NCBI GenBank assembly: GCA_934675625.1
Contig: CAKURH010000012.1
Span: forward strand, 1-51,378
Length of the DNA: 51,378 nt
From: an uncultured Kiritimatiellota bacterium
Lineage (GTDB): Bacteria > Verrucomicrobiota > Kiritimatiellia > RFP12 > UBA1067
Reading direction: 5' to 3'
Part shown: one piece after another, positions 8,283-16,180 of the stretch
Numbering within the stretch: position 1 is the stretch's first letter
Layout of the letters: each line of letters opens with the position of its first letter
Position numbers and translations under genes: made by a program
The notes under the pieces: model-generated
The model's input: only the letters and a program-made list of their open reading frames with translations
Told to the model about the DNA's origin: nothing
The model's database searches: none

Positions 8283-9494
8283 TCAATAAAGGAGTCCGAA
8301 CAGCCACAGCGGAATCTTGTTGCCGAGGCCGCGCTCTACGTCATCGTTGACGACAAAGCTGTTCGGTACGTCCCTGATCTGCCCGAAGCCCTTGCCGCTG
8401 CCGCCGATCTCGAAATGCCACGTGCCGTCCACCAGGAAATCCCCAAGACCCGAGAACACGGCCGCGTGATCCTTGCGGATCTGGTTGAAAAAGAACGTCT
8501 CGCGTGCCGTCCCCCTGTCTGCGCGCGGCGTCAGCGCATACATCAGGTTGGTGTTGTCGCAGTAAATCTTCTCCGGCTTGGAGAGTTTCTTCAGGTTCTC
8601 GCCCTTGGGCGGGACGAGCGCGAGCAGTCCGCCGCAATCCAACGCGCCCAGTATCTTCAACCCGGTGTTGCGCTCCGTCTCAAGCTCGTGATAGAGCCGG
8701 GACATATTCGGCTGCTGCGGAACGCTCGACGCCAGCACCATCAGCATCTTCTTCGCCTTTCGGACTGTCTCGACCGAGACGTCCTCCACGGCTGGCCAGT
8801 CCGACTCCAGCACCTTGTTGACGACTTCGCAGATCCGCTGGGCGTAAAGTCCGCCCGGCTCGCGGTAGAAAGGATAGAACCCCTCCCGAACATACCGCTC
8901 GAACAGCGGCAACACCTTGACGGAAGAAACGACGTCCGCCGCAATCGTCCGATGGTCGGACAGAATGTCCTCCAACTTGATCGCCGCAAGTCGCGCAACG
9001 CCCTCGAATGCAAGGAACTCGCGAAAAGAGAGCCCTTTCAGAGTATACACGCCCTGCCGCCGGGACAGGTCACCACGCGCATTCTCGATCCGCAGAATCG
9101 ACGACCCGCTGTAAACGAAATTCAAGTCAGGGAACTGGTCGTAGAGGTTCTTGACCAGCAACGCCCAGTCCTTGCCGAAATGATGCGCCTCATCGACAAA
9201 GACGTGCGTATAGCCATGCGTGTGGAAATACTCAACCGCGTCCCGGACGCGATGGTTTGAGAACCAGAGGTCGTCAAGACTGATGTAGACGGCCTTTCCG
9301 CCGATGCCGAACGCCTCTCGGATGCGCTGTAGCATCAGCGTCGTCTTTCCTGTCCCCCGCGCTCCCTTGATGCAGATCAAGCGACCGCGCCAGTCAATCT
9401 CCTCGCTCAAATAGCGGTGGAAATTCGTCGACACCGCCGAAACAAGGCGATCCGACGTGTCCAAGACTTCCTGCATCTCTTCCGTGCCAATCAT
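8283..9494 (-). CDS. AAA-family ATP-binding protein (AAA_14/DUF4143-like)
   Basis: 403 aa. Walker A GARGTGKTT is near residue 45 and Walker B THVFVDEAHHFG near residue 98, followed by a sensor-like VYSGSS and a degenerate C-terminal half. The order matches bacterial ATPases of the AAA_14 plus DUF4143 architecture, which are abundant in anaerobes and have no proven role. The ATG at 9494 has GGAGG 5 nt upstream; the in-frame ATG at 9506 has none. It is a single-gene unit behind an AT-rich palindromic region. Family is fairly sure; function unknown. Confidence 0.8.
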   Translation of the reverse strand: MIGTEEMQEVLDTSDRLVSAVSTNFHRYLSEEIDWRGRLICIKGARGTGKTTLMLQRIREAFGIGGKAVYISLDDLWFSNHRVRDAVEYFHTHGYTHVFVDEAHHFGKDWALLVKNLYDQFPDLNFVYSGSSILRIENARGDLSRRQGVYTLKGLSFREFLAFEGVARLAAIKLEDILSDHRTIAADVVSSVKVLPLFERYVREGFYPFYREPGGLYAQRICEVVNKVLESDWPAVEDVSVETVRKAKKMLMVLASSVPQQPNMSRLYHELETERNTGLKILGALDCGGLLALVPPKGENLKKLSKPEKIYCDNTNLMYALTPRADRGTARETFFFNQIRKDHAAVFSGLGDFLVDGTWHFEIGGSGKGFGQIRDVPNSFVVNDDVERGLGNKIPLWLFGLLY

Positions 9495-9510
9495 TTTCCC
9501 CTCCATTGAT

Positions 9511-9605
9511 TCGTTTTCGCAACAACTAAATTTCTGCGCAATTTAGTTATTTCAACAACGAAAGTTTCAGCATATTTAGATGTTTGAAAACGAACGAGAT
9601 TATAG
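9511..9605 (-). promoter_or_regulatory. AT-rich nested palindrome and promoter upstream of the ATPase gene
   Basis: A perfect 9-bp inverted repeat AACTAAATT (9524-9532) / AATTTAGTT (9540-9548) with a 7-nt loop is enclosed by TCGTTTTC (9511-9518) and GAAAACGA (9586-9593). Beyond it TTTTGCTATAAT, read on the minus strand, gives a possible -10 at about 9599-9604. The layout suggests an autoregulatory operator or a structured leader. Confidence 0.45.
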
Positions 9606-9688
9606 CAAAACCACTTGCCCGCCGTCAACGCCAGTCCCACGCCTTTTCATTTCACGTCAATGGAGCCCTGTCACAGACTTAAACATCT

Positions 9689-9886
9689 TTGCTGTCCACA
9701 CGAGATTCCCTGCTCCCGTTCTTCGCCGGACTCCTTGCCGAGGGGACGCAGAAGGAGCGGCAGTGCCGCGAACAGCACATCAAAGTGGAAGCGGCTCTCG
9801 CGGCCTCCCGCCTCTCGTCCGAGGCAAAGGTGCTCTACCGCGCCAAGTTCCTCGACCGACTCGCGCCATTGCACAGTAGCCGTTAA
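9689..9886 (+). pseudogene. possible degraded coding remnant, unknown family
   Basis: A 65-codon frame with strong GC bias at third positions and protein-like composition in its second half (LLAEGTQKERQC, then VLYRAKFLDRLAPL). It lacks a convincing start and ends abruptly before another short coding-like frame. I do not recognise the family. It may be a piece of a decayed gene together with the 9946-10116 remnant. Confidence 0.25.
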
Positions 9887-9945
9887 GACGGTGGCACTCT
9901 CGCCATCAGCCGACTTGCGAACCACGCCGAACTCAACCCTACCAC

Positions 9946-10116
9946 GTGAACCCTATCACTGGGGTCAGGTGCTTTTATCTCATCAAGGTCAAGCGCGACG
10001 CGAAGCGTTTCGACCGCCGCGCGCATGAAGCGAAAGTCGAAACGTTCTTTCACAAGGCCACCGAAAAGCGCGACCTCGCCACCGCGCTCGCCAAACTGTC
10101 GCTTGCGAACATCTAA
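9946..10116 (+). pseudogene. short orphan frame, possible 3' remnant of a gene
   Basis: A 56-aa frame from a GTG at 9946. It is rich in Lys, Arg and Glu (IKVKRDAKRFDRRAHEAK, then FFHKATEKRDLA) and stops at a TAA just before the DapA-like gene. The composition looks like the C-terminus of a helical nucleic-acid-binding protein, but I cannot name a family. It could also be a genuine small gene; no Shine-Dalgarno site is seen. Confidence 0.25.
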
Positions 10117-10130
10117 TCGCAAGCCGCGCC

Positions 10131-11159
10131 TCAAAGCGCCAGCCGCGAGAGGCGGTCTTCAATCTCGGCGATCTCGTCGGACGTGAAGCGGCGGACGTCG
10201 AGCTTCCACTTCCCTGACGTGTCGCCCGGCGTCACGTAGTCGCGCGAGACGAAGTTCCGAAAGATGCCGCGCTTCTTCAGCACGTAGAGGTTGAAGCCGC
10301 GCAGATGCCCGCCCGGCATCGTCTCCCGCAGGTTCATCATCAGCAGATACTTCGCGAAGAGGTCGTCCGCACGCGCCGCGTCCCCGGCCTCCAGCGCCGA
10401 CCAGATGGCCATCAGCAGATCGGCGTAGGCGGCACGCTCCGAGATGACGCCGCGCGTCCCGAAGCGGCGGTACTGGTCGAGCCAACCGTAGCTGCCCCAC
10501 GCGCTGAAGACGGTCTTCACCTCCGGCGCGCGGCATTCCGCGCGCATCCGCGCATTCGCGTCCGCGCCGCCCGTCTCCTCCTTGATCCATCCGTAAACCG
10601 ACGGATAGTCGCGCGCCAGCCGAATCAGCAGGTCGCTTGACGGCACCGGCACCTTGTCCGAGCAGTAAGTCTGGACGATCACCGGCCGCCGCGCGATCGA
10701 GGCGAGCCGCCGGTAGTAGCGTTCGAGGTCGTCCTGCGAACGCGCGTCGTGCGGCGGACGGCAGGCGATCGCGAGCTTCGTCGCCGGATGCGCCGCCGCG
10801 AGCCGCTCGACCTCCGTCGCGAGCGCGACCATCTCGTCCGTGTCGCGTCCCTGGCAGCCGAGGATGACGTAGACGTCCGCCTGCTCGAACGCCCGCGCGA
10901 GCGCGGCGAAGGAGCGCATCTTCTCCTCGCGCGTCAGCAAGTCGATGGCGTCGTTCGACTGGCACCAGATGAACCCGCCGACGCCCGCGTTCGCGACGAA
11001 CCGCGCCTCCTTGACCAACGTCTCGACGTCCAGCGCGCCGTCATCATGATACGGTACGGAAAGGATCGGCAGCGGCCCGCGCAGCTCCGCCGCCGCCCAG
11101 GCCGCGCCGCCGGACGCCCCGATGCACAGGGCCACAAGAATTCCGCACATGATTCTCAT
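10131..11159 (-). CDS. exported DapA/NanA-family aldolase-like protein
   Basis: 342 aa. A clear signal peptide (about 1-24, ending AAWAAAE) precedes a dihydrodipicolinate synthase/N-acetylneuraminate lyase TIM barrel. Visible elements are LPILSVPYHDDGALD, the GVGGFIWCQSND strand, the region of the usual Schiff-base lysine in YGWIKEETGG, and IVQTY near the catalytic tyrosine position. Cytoplasmic members use pyruvate as the aldol partner. A secretion signal on this fold is unusual. The ATG at 11159 has GAGGA 7 nt upstream; an in-frame TTG lies at 11165. It is the third gene of the MFS-SDR-aldolase operon, which suggests catabolism of a sugar acid or sialic-acid-like compound. The reaction is inferred. 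Confidence 0.8.
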   Translation of the reverse strand: MRIMCGILVALCIGASGGAAWAAAELRGPLPILSVPYHDDGALDVETLVKEARFVANAGVGGFIWCQSNDAIDLLTREEKMRSFAALARAFEQADVYVILGCQGRDTDEMVALATEVERLAAAHPATKLAIACRPPHDARSQDDLERYYRRLASIARRPVIVQTYCSDKVPVPSSDLLIRLARDYPSVYGWIKEETGGADANARMRAECRAPEVKTVFSAWGSYGWLDQYRRFGTRGVISERAAYADLLMAIWSALEAGDAARADDLFAKYLLMMNLRETMPGGHLRGFNLYVLKKRGIFRNFVSRDYVTPGDTSGKWKLDVRRFTSDEIAEIEDRLSRLAL

Positions 11160-11224
11160 TTTCAAATCCTCATCACCGTTTCATCTCTCAACTGCTCACT
11201 CCCCTCGCCTTCCCAACCGCCCCC

Positions 11225-11998
11225 TCATACGCTCGCCGCCGGAATGCAGAGGTGGCCGCCGTCCACGAGGACATTCGTGCCCGTCACGAACGACGCGGCG
11301 TCGCTGCACAGGTAGAGGATGACGTTCACAAGCTCGTCCGGCTGCGCCGCCGCGCCGCGCACGGTCGCCATCGTCGCCATGCCGGGGCGCGTCAGCACCG
11401 GGCCCGGCGAGACGCAGACGGCGCGGACGCCGTGCGGCCCGCCCGCGAGCGCAAGCGACTTGACGAAGTTGAAGAGCGCCGACTTGGCCGCCCCGTACAT
11501 CGCCCCGATTGCGTCCGCCTCGACGCCCATCACGCTGCCGATGAGGCAGATGACACCCTTCTTCGCCACGACCATGTGCGGCAGGCAGGCACGCGCGAAG
11601 TAGACGGGCCCGCGCAGGTTCACGTCGATGCCCCAGTCGATTGTCTCCACCGGCTGCTCGTAAAACGGAATCCCCCTCGTGCCGCAGATGCGCGCCTCGT
11701 TGCCGCCCGCAAAGGGGATGAGCAGGTCGATCGTGCCGAACCGGTCGATGGCCAGCGCCGCCGCCCGTTCGGCGTCCGCATACCGCCGCACGTCGCTCGG
11801 ACAGGCGAGTACGCGGCCTTCGCCCGCCGCCACGTCCCGCGTCAGCCTTTCCGCCTCTTGGCGCAGCCGGGGCTCGTCGACATCGCACATCACGACCTTC
11901 GCGCCCGCCGCCGCCAAGCGCTCGGCCGTCCGCAGCCCCATGCCGCTCGCGGCGCCCGTCAGCACCGCGACCTTGCCCGCAAAACATTCGTCCGTCAT
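11225..11998 (-). CDS. SDR-family NAD(P)-dependent oxidoreductase
   Basis: 257 aa, the normal length for a classical short-chain dehydrogenase. The nucleotide-binding motif TGAASGMG is at about residue 14, an Asp in VVMCDVDE near 38 suggests NAD preference, PFAGG replaces the usual NNAG, the catalytic Ser lies in LIGSVMG, and YGAAK carries the Tyr and Lys. The C-terminus FVTGTNVLVDGGH is typical. The start at 11998 lies 1 bp from the MFS stop codon and GGAGG is 9 nt upstream, so translation is probably coupled. Substrate is unknown; the context suggests a sugar or sugar acid imported by the MFS protein. Confidence 0.92.
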   Translation of the reverse strand: MTDECFAGKVAVLTGAASGMGLRTAERLAAAGAKVVMCDVDEPRLRQEAERLTRDVAAGEGRVLACPSDVRRYADAERAAALAIDRFGTIDLLIPFAGGNEARICGTRGIPFYEQPVETIDWGIDVNLRGPVYFARACLPHMVVAKKGVICLIGSVMGVEADAIGAMYGAAKSALFNFVKSLALAGGPHGVRAVCVSPGPVLTRPGMATMATVRGAAAQPDELVNVILYLCSDAASFVTGTNVLVDGGHLCIPAASV

Positions 11999-11999
11999 C

Positions 12000-13250
12000 T
12001 TACCGTTCCTCCCATTCGTAGTCCCGTTTCAGGAAAACCGTGCGCGCGACGAGCGTCAGCGCCGCCGCCGCAAGGTAGAAGCCGCCGAGCAGCGCAAACG
12101 CCGTCGTCATCGGAAACGCCTGCCGCAGCGCGCCCAGCACGACCGGCGCGCACGCGCCGAGGGCGAAGGCCCCGCAGGCATAGAGCCCGTAGGCGGACGT
12201 GCGGTAGCGCGGCACAATCACCTCGTAAAACGAGGCGATGAAGTTCGCGTCGTAGAATCCATGCACAAAGCCGTAGGCCGCAAGCGCGGCGGCCGTCACG
12301 GCGAGCGAGCCCGTCGTGCGCACGACCAGCCACACGAGCGGTGCGCAGAGGACAAGCCCAATCAGGTTGCAGTCGAGCCGTGCGCCGATCCAGCCGCGCC
12401 GCCGTCCAGCGTCCGAGAGGCGGCTGCCCGCGAGAATGCCGAGAAAGCCGCCGACGTAGAACCAGATCACCGCGTGGAACGCCGCCGATGCCGGTGCGAG
12501 GCCCCGGCTCTCCTGCAGGAAGGTCGGCATCCACGTGCGGAAGCCGATGTCGCCGAAGTTGCTGAGGCCGAACGCGAGCGTCATCAGGACGGCGGAGGGC
12601 TTGGTCAGCATCGCCAGTGCCCCCGCCTTCAGCGCGGCGAGGACCGCAGGCCGGGCCGTCGCCGTCGGCGACGCGGCCGGCGGCGTGTCGCGCAGGAAGA
12701 CGACGAGCACGACCACCCAGAGGATGCCGAAGCCGCCGAAGATCCGGAACGCCGACCGCCAGCCGCCCGGCCCGAGCGAGCCGAGCCAGCCCGACGAGAC
12801 GCTGCAGAGGATGATGCCCGCGTAGGCCGCGAGCTGGTAGACGGAGAGCGCCGTCGCGCGCGAGTCGGCGTGCAGCTGCTGGATCACCGAGGTCGACGCG
12901 GTCGGCACGAGGCTCTGCCCGACGCCGTTCAGGACGCCGTAGGTCAGGATCAGGAGCCCGATCGACGAGGCGAAGGACGCGAGGAAGACGCCGGAGACGA
13001 AGAGCGCCGCGCCCAGCACGATCACGCCCTTGCGGCGGAAGAGGTCGGCCGCAAACCCGCCCAGCGGCACGACCGCCGCGTAGGCGAAGAAGAAGGCGGA
13101 CGCGACCATCCCCATCCGGAGGTCGTCGACGCCAAAGTCCGCGCGGATCTGCGGCAGCGTGGCCCCGTAGATCTGCCGCGTCCCCTGCAAGAGGAAGTAG
13201 GCGACCCACAAAAGGCCCAAGGCCGCCCAGCGATAGTCCAGTCTTTTCAT
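12000..13250 (-). CDS. MFS transporter
   Basis: 416 aa with about twelve hydrophobic segments and MFS signatures: GGFAADLFRRKG between TM2 and TM3, and SRLSDAGRRRGW in the second half. The N-terminus resembles the glycerol-3-phosphate/hexose-phosphate (OPA) branch (YFLLQGTRQIYGATLPQIRADFG), so an organic anion or sugar-phosphate-like substrate is likely. The start at 13250 (MKRLDYRW) is taken because a -10 TATACT ends 9 nt upstream; there is no Shine-Dalgarno site, implying a leaderless mRNA. It is the first gene of an operon with the SDR and DapA-like genes and is divergent from the XylR-type regulator. Confidence 0.9.
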   Translation of the reverse strand: MKRLDYRWAALGLLWVAYFLLQGTRQIYGATLPQIRADFGVDDLRMGMVASAFFFAYAAVVPLGGFAADLFRRKGVIVLGAALFVSGVFLASFASSIGLLILTYGVLNGVGQSLVPTASTSVIQQLHADSRATALSVYQLAAYAGIILCSVSSGWLGSLGPGGWRSAFRIFGGFGILWVVVLVVFLRDTPPAASPTATARPAVLAALKAGALAMLTKPSAVLMTLAFGLSNFGDIGFRTWMPTFLQESRGLAPASAAFHAVIWFYVGGFLGILAGSRLSDAGRRRGWIGARLDCNLIGLVLCAPLVWLVVRTTGSLAVTAAALAAYGFVHGFYDANFIASFYEVIVPRYRTSAYGLYACGAFALGACAPVVLGALRQAFPMTTAFALLGGFYLAAAALTLVARTVFLKRDYEWEER

Positions 13251-13259
13251 GTCACGGGA

Positions 13260-13318
13260 AGTATAGCAAAAGCGAAACGACTTGTGCGCCAACACTTTTC
13301 CGACTTTTTTGCTATACT
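13260..13318. promoter_or_regulatory. divergent promoter pair with 31-bp shared box
   Basis: Minus-strand -10 TATACT (13260-13265) for the MFS gene and plus-strand extended -10 TGCTATACT (hexamer 13313-13318) for the regulator face away from each other. Between them lies the 31-bp box 13277-13307, 11 bp from the minus-strand -10, as at 8178-8208. Both start codons lie only 9 nt after their -10 hexamers. A regulator bound to the box could act on both genes. Confidence 0.7.
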
Positions 13319-13327
13319 GTCCGCATC

Positions 13328-14533
13328 ATGTCGAAAATCAAGCGCGTTCTTCTGGCCTTTCGCCTCAACTATTCGTCCAACCGCCAGTTCCTGACGGGCG
13401 TCGCCCGCTACCTGCGCCACGCGCCCGGTTGGCGCGCCACCGTCGCCGAGAACTTCTACGACTTCGACGCGGCGACGCTGGCGAAAGCCGTGCGCGACCG
13501 CTACGACGGCATCCTCACCGTGCCGCCGCACGACCCGGAGGCCGCGCGCCTGCTGTGCGCGCAGACGATGCCGCTCGCCCTTCTCGGCGCCACGGGCGAC
13601 GAGCTGCCGGCGCGGACGCGGGTCGCGTTCGTCGGCAGCGACGAGCGCGGGCTCGGCCAACGCGCGGCGCAGCACTTCCTGTCGCTCGGGACGTTCCGCG
13701 CGTTCGCTTTCGTCATGTCCTCGCCGGCGACCGTATGGGCGCGGCAGCGGTTTGAGGGGTTCCGGGACGCCCTCGCCGCGCACGGCGGCGAACCCGTCCT
13801 CATCGACTCGCCGCATGCGGCGGGCTCTCTGGAGGATCTCGCCTACCTGCGGGCCGCGCTCGCCGCCCTGCCCAAGCCCGTGGCCGTCATGGCCGCCTAC
13901 GACCAGCGCGGCGCGCAGACGCTCCAGGCCTGCGACGGCGCGAGCCTGTCCGTCCCCAAGCACGTGCAGGTCCTCGGCGTGGACGATGACCCCGTCTTCT
14001 GCGACTTCTCGCGTCCGACGCTGACGAGCCTCTCCACCAGCCAGGTCCGCAAGGGCGAGGTCGCCGCGATGGCGCTCGCCCGGCTGATGGACGACGCGCG
14101 CGCCGAACGGCAGGTCATCAAGCTGAAGGACGCCGAGATCGTCGAGCGCGAGAGCACGGCGCCCATCGCGCCGGCCGCGCATCTGATCGAGCGGGCGATG
14201 GCGTTCGTCGAGCGGCAGGCGACGAGCGGCATCCGCGCCCGCGACGTGGTCGCGCACCTCGGCGTCTCGCAAGCCCTCGTCAGCCAGCGGTTCCGAGAGT
14301 TCGGCTGTCGGACGCTTTCCGACGCCCTCGCGCGCGCCAAGCTGAAGGCCGTGCGCCAGAAACTGCGAACGACCCAGCTCAAGATCAGCGCGATCACCGC
14401 CGCGTGCGGCTTTCCCAACGCCGACTACGCCGCGCGCCTCTTCCGCAAGACCTACGGCCTCACGATGCGCGAGTACCGCCGCAGTCTCGCCGCGCGCGCG
14501 CCGACCCACGGGCACGCGAAGCCGGCGCGGTGA
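13328..14533 (+). CDS. XylR-type transcriptional regulator (LacI-like sensor plus AraC HTH)
   Basis: 401 aa. Residues about 1-275 form a periplasmic-binding-protein/LacI-like sugar sensor: it opens VLLAFRLNYSSNRQFL, has YDGILTVPPHD and VAFVGSDERGLGQRAAQHF, and closes with VLGVDDDPVFCDFSRPTLTSL. The C-terminal 110 residues hold an AraC-type double HTH (VSQALVSQRFREFG, then KISAITAACGFPNADYAARLFRKTYGLTMREYR, here split by type). This is the XylR arrangement, common in Verrucomicrobia and relatives. It probably senses a sugar and controls the divergent MFS operon and, through the shared box, the 8074-644 operon. The ATG is 9 nt after a -10 element, with no Shine-Dalgarno site. Confidence 0.9.
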   Translation: MSKIKRVLLAFRLNYSSNRQFLTGVARYLRHAPGWRATVAENFYDFDAATLAKAVRDRYDGILTVPPHDPEAARLLCAQTMPLALLGATGDELPARTRVAFVGSDERGLGQRAAQHFLSLGTFRAFAFVMSSPATVWARQRFEGFRDALAAHGGEPVLIDSPHAAGSLEDLAYLRAALAALPKPVAVMAAYDQRGAQTLQACDGASLSVPKHVQVLGVDDDPVFCDFSRPTLTSLSTSQVRKGEVAAMALARLMDDARAERQVIKLKDAEIVERESTAPIAPAAHLIERAMAFVERQATSGIRARDVVAHLGVSQALVSQRFREFGCRTLSDALARAKLKAVRQKLRTTQLKISAITAACGFPNADYAARLFRKTYGLTMREYRRSLAARAPTHGHAKPAR

Positions 14534-14539
14534 CGCGCG

Positions 14540-16180
14540 TCAGATGTCGACTTCGACCTCGACGGTCTTGTCGACGACCGCCGGCTTCGCGTCTTCCTTC
14601 ACCGTCGGCTTTGCCGTGATGCCGCGCGCCTTCTTCGAGGAGGTCGGAAGATAGCGGTAGTAGACCATCAGCTGGAGCGCGACCCAGCACGTCGGCGCGA
14701 CCGGCTGCGAGCCGACGTGCATGTCCTCGCACGTCCAGTAGCCGAGGTTGCGCCTCTCGCCCTTCGTGTCGACGTAGGCCCCCTTCTTGACCGTCTGGCC
14801 GTTGTAGTAGATGTCGATCATGTGACGGTTCCAGTTCTGCCACCGCTTGCCGCCGCCGTTGAAGAACACCATCGTCGCCCAGTAGTTGCCGCGCACGGGA
14901 CAGCACGAGCTGTCAATCGAGCCGAGCGTCGGCAGCTCCCAGTCGTCGTCGAGGATCTTCATCGTCTTCTCGACGATCGGCAGGTCGCCGAAGCCGAGGT
15001 ACTGGAGGCCGACGACGCCGACCATGAAGTGCCAGATGCCCGTCCGCCGATAGCCCGCGCGCGGCGGCCCGTAGTAGTCGCTCGAAAAGCCACCGTCCTT
15101 TTGGTTGCCCTGGATCAGGAAGCCCTCCTTCAGCTTCGCCAGCGCCGCCGACAGGTTCTTTGGCTCGATGCCGCTCATCTGCGCGGACTTGAGCGCCATC
15201 GTCTGGAACGCCATGCGCAGCAGCTGCGGCCGCGTGTTCACGCCCTTTTCCTCGTCCGGCCCCCACGTCGTCGCGCAGAGCTGATCCGCCATCACCTGCA
15301 CGGCCCGCGTCGCCGCCGCCTTGAGGTTCGGGTTCTTGAGGAAGCCGTAGGCCTCCGCGAGCGCGTGCGTGCCGACCGGGTCGAGGCTCTCGCGCCGCGA
15401 CATCAGCCATTCGAGCCCCTTTGAGACGCACCCGCCGAACTCGCCGCCGCCGCTCTTCTCGCCATGGGCGAGGAACGTCAGCAGGACAAGGCCCGTCACG
15501 CCCTGACGGTCCGCCCCCGTCGAGCCCGCCCAGCTGCCGTCGGGCCGCTGCTGGGTCTTCAGCCACCGCAGGGCATTGACGACGGACTCCTCCGTGCGCC
15601 GGTCGCCGCCGTACTTGCGAAGCGCCTCGACGCGCGACGCCGCGCTGCGCGTCTCGCCGTAGATCGACTTCATCGTCATCGGCGACTTGACGAGCGAGAC
15701 GGACGTCGGATCGGGCGGGCGCAGCGACTGCTCGGCGGTCGAGGCCGTCGCGCTCGGCGTCACGACGTCCGTCACCTGCGTCGGCACGTCAGTCGGCGTG
15801 TCGACCGTGATCTCGACGTCCATCTCGTCGGGCGTCTCGATCTCCGTCTGCTCGCCCTCGTCCTCCAACGGCGTCTCCTCGTCCTGCGTCCGGGCGACGT
15901 CAATCTGAATCGTCCGCTTCGCCTGCCCCGTGATGTCCGTCATCACACAAAGGACAATGACAAAGACGACGGGGGCGACCACGGCGACGATCGGCGCGGC
16001 GAGCCGCTGAAGCTCCGTGCGCGCCAGCTTGTACTCCGCCGAGGCGCGCGGTTTTCCAAGCCCCCGAACCATACGGGCGAGCCGCTGGAAGTAGCCGACT
16101 TCGGCGTACGCCGCCTCCAGCTCCGCGAGATGGTCCTCGATCACCTCGTCGACGGTCGGTTCGCGATTCTCATCGTTCAT
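14540..16180 (-). CDS. membrane-anchored prenyltransferase/squalene-oxidase-repeat (alpha/alpha toroid) protein
   Basis: 546 aa. A cytoplasmic, acidic N-terminus (1-60) is followed by one transmembrane helix (APIVAVVAPVVFVIVLCVM, about 62-80) and an acidic Thr/Pro-rich linker (about 95-165). The remainder is a repeat domain of the terpenoid-cyclase/alpha-macroglobulin toroid type, with ALRWLKTQQRPDGSW and TGLVLLTFLAHG as typical repeat cores. The Asp-rich cyclase motif is not seen, so it is unlikely to be a terpene cyclase. Such proteins often lie beside ExbB/ExbD genes in this group of bacteria and may work in the envelope. The start overlaps the upstream stop by 4 bp (ATGA). Confidence 0.75.
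   Translation of the reverse strand: MNDENREPTVDEVIEDHLAELEAAYAEVGYFQRLARMVRGLGKPRASAEYKLARTELQRLAAPIVAVVAPVVFVIVLCVMTDITGQAKRTIQIDVARTQDEETPLEDEGEQTEIETPDEMDVEITVDTPTDVPTQVTDVVTPSATASTAEQSLRPPDPTSVSLVKSPMTMKSIYGETRSAASRVEALRKYGGDRRTEESVVNALRWLKTQQRPDGSWAGSTGADRQGVTGLVLLTFLAHGEKSGGGEFGGCVSKGLEWLMSRRESLDPVGTHALAEAYGFLKNPNLKAAATRAVQVMADQLCATTWGPDEEKGVNTRPQLLRMAFQTMALKSAQMSGIEPKNLSAALAKLKEGFLIQGNQKDGGFSSDYYGPPRAGYRRTGIWHFMVGVVGLQYLGFGDLPIVEKTMKILDDDWELPTLGSIDSSCCPVRGNYWATMVFFNGGGKRWQNWNRHMIDIYYNGQTVKKGAYVDTKGERRNLGYWTCEDMHVGSQPVAPTCWVALQLMVYYRYLPTSSKKARGITAKPTVKEDAKPAVVDKTVEVEVDI

Larger units (their letters stand above)
9606..10130. other. long intergenic stretch with coding remnants only
   Basis: No complete gene is supported here. 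Two short plus-strand frames have codon use like real genes: one ending at 9886 and one at 9946-10116, annotated separately. I see no transposase, tRNA or terminator. Confidence 0.5.

Noticed and set aside
8283..9494. Antiphage defence ATPase
   Set aside because: Single orphan gene with AAA_14/DUF4143-like features; no nuclease or defence partner next to it.
9606..10130. Decayed insertion sequence
   Set aside because: No terminal inverted repeats, target duplication or transposase motif could be found; only two short coding-like remnants.
14540..16180. Squalene-hopene or other terpene cyclase
   Set aside because: The toroid repeats are present but the catalytic Asp-rich motif and the usual length are not, and a membrane anchor with acidic linker precedes them.
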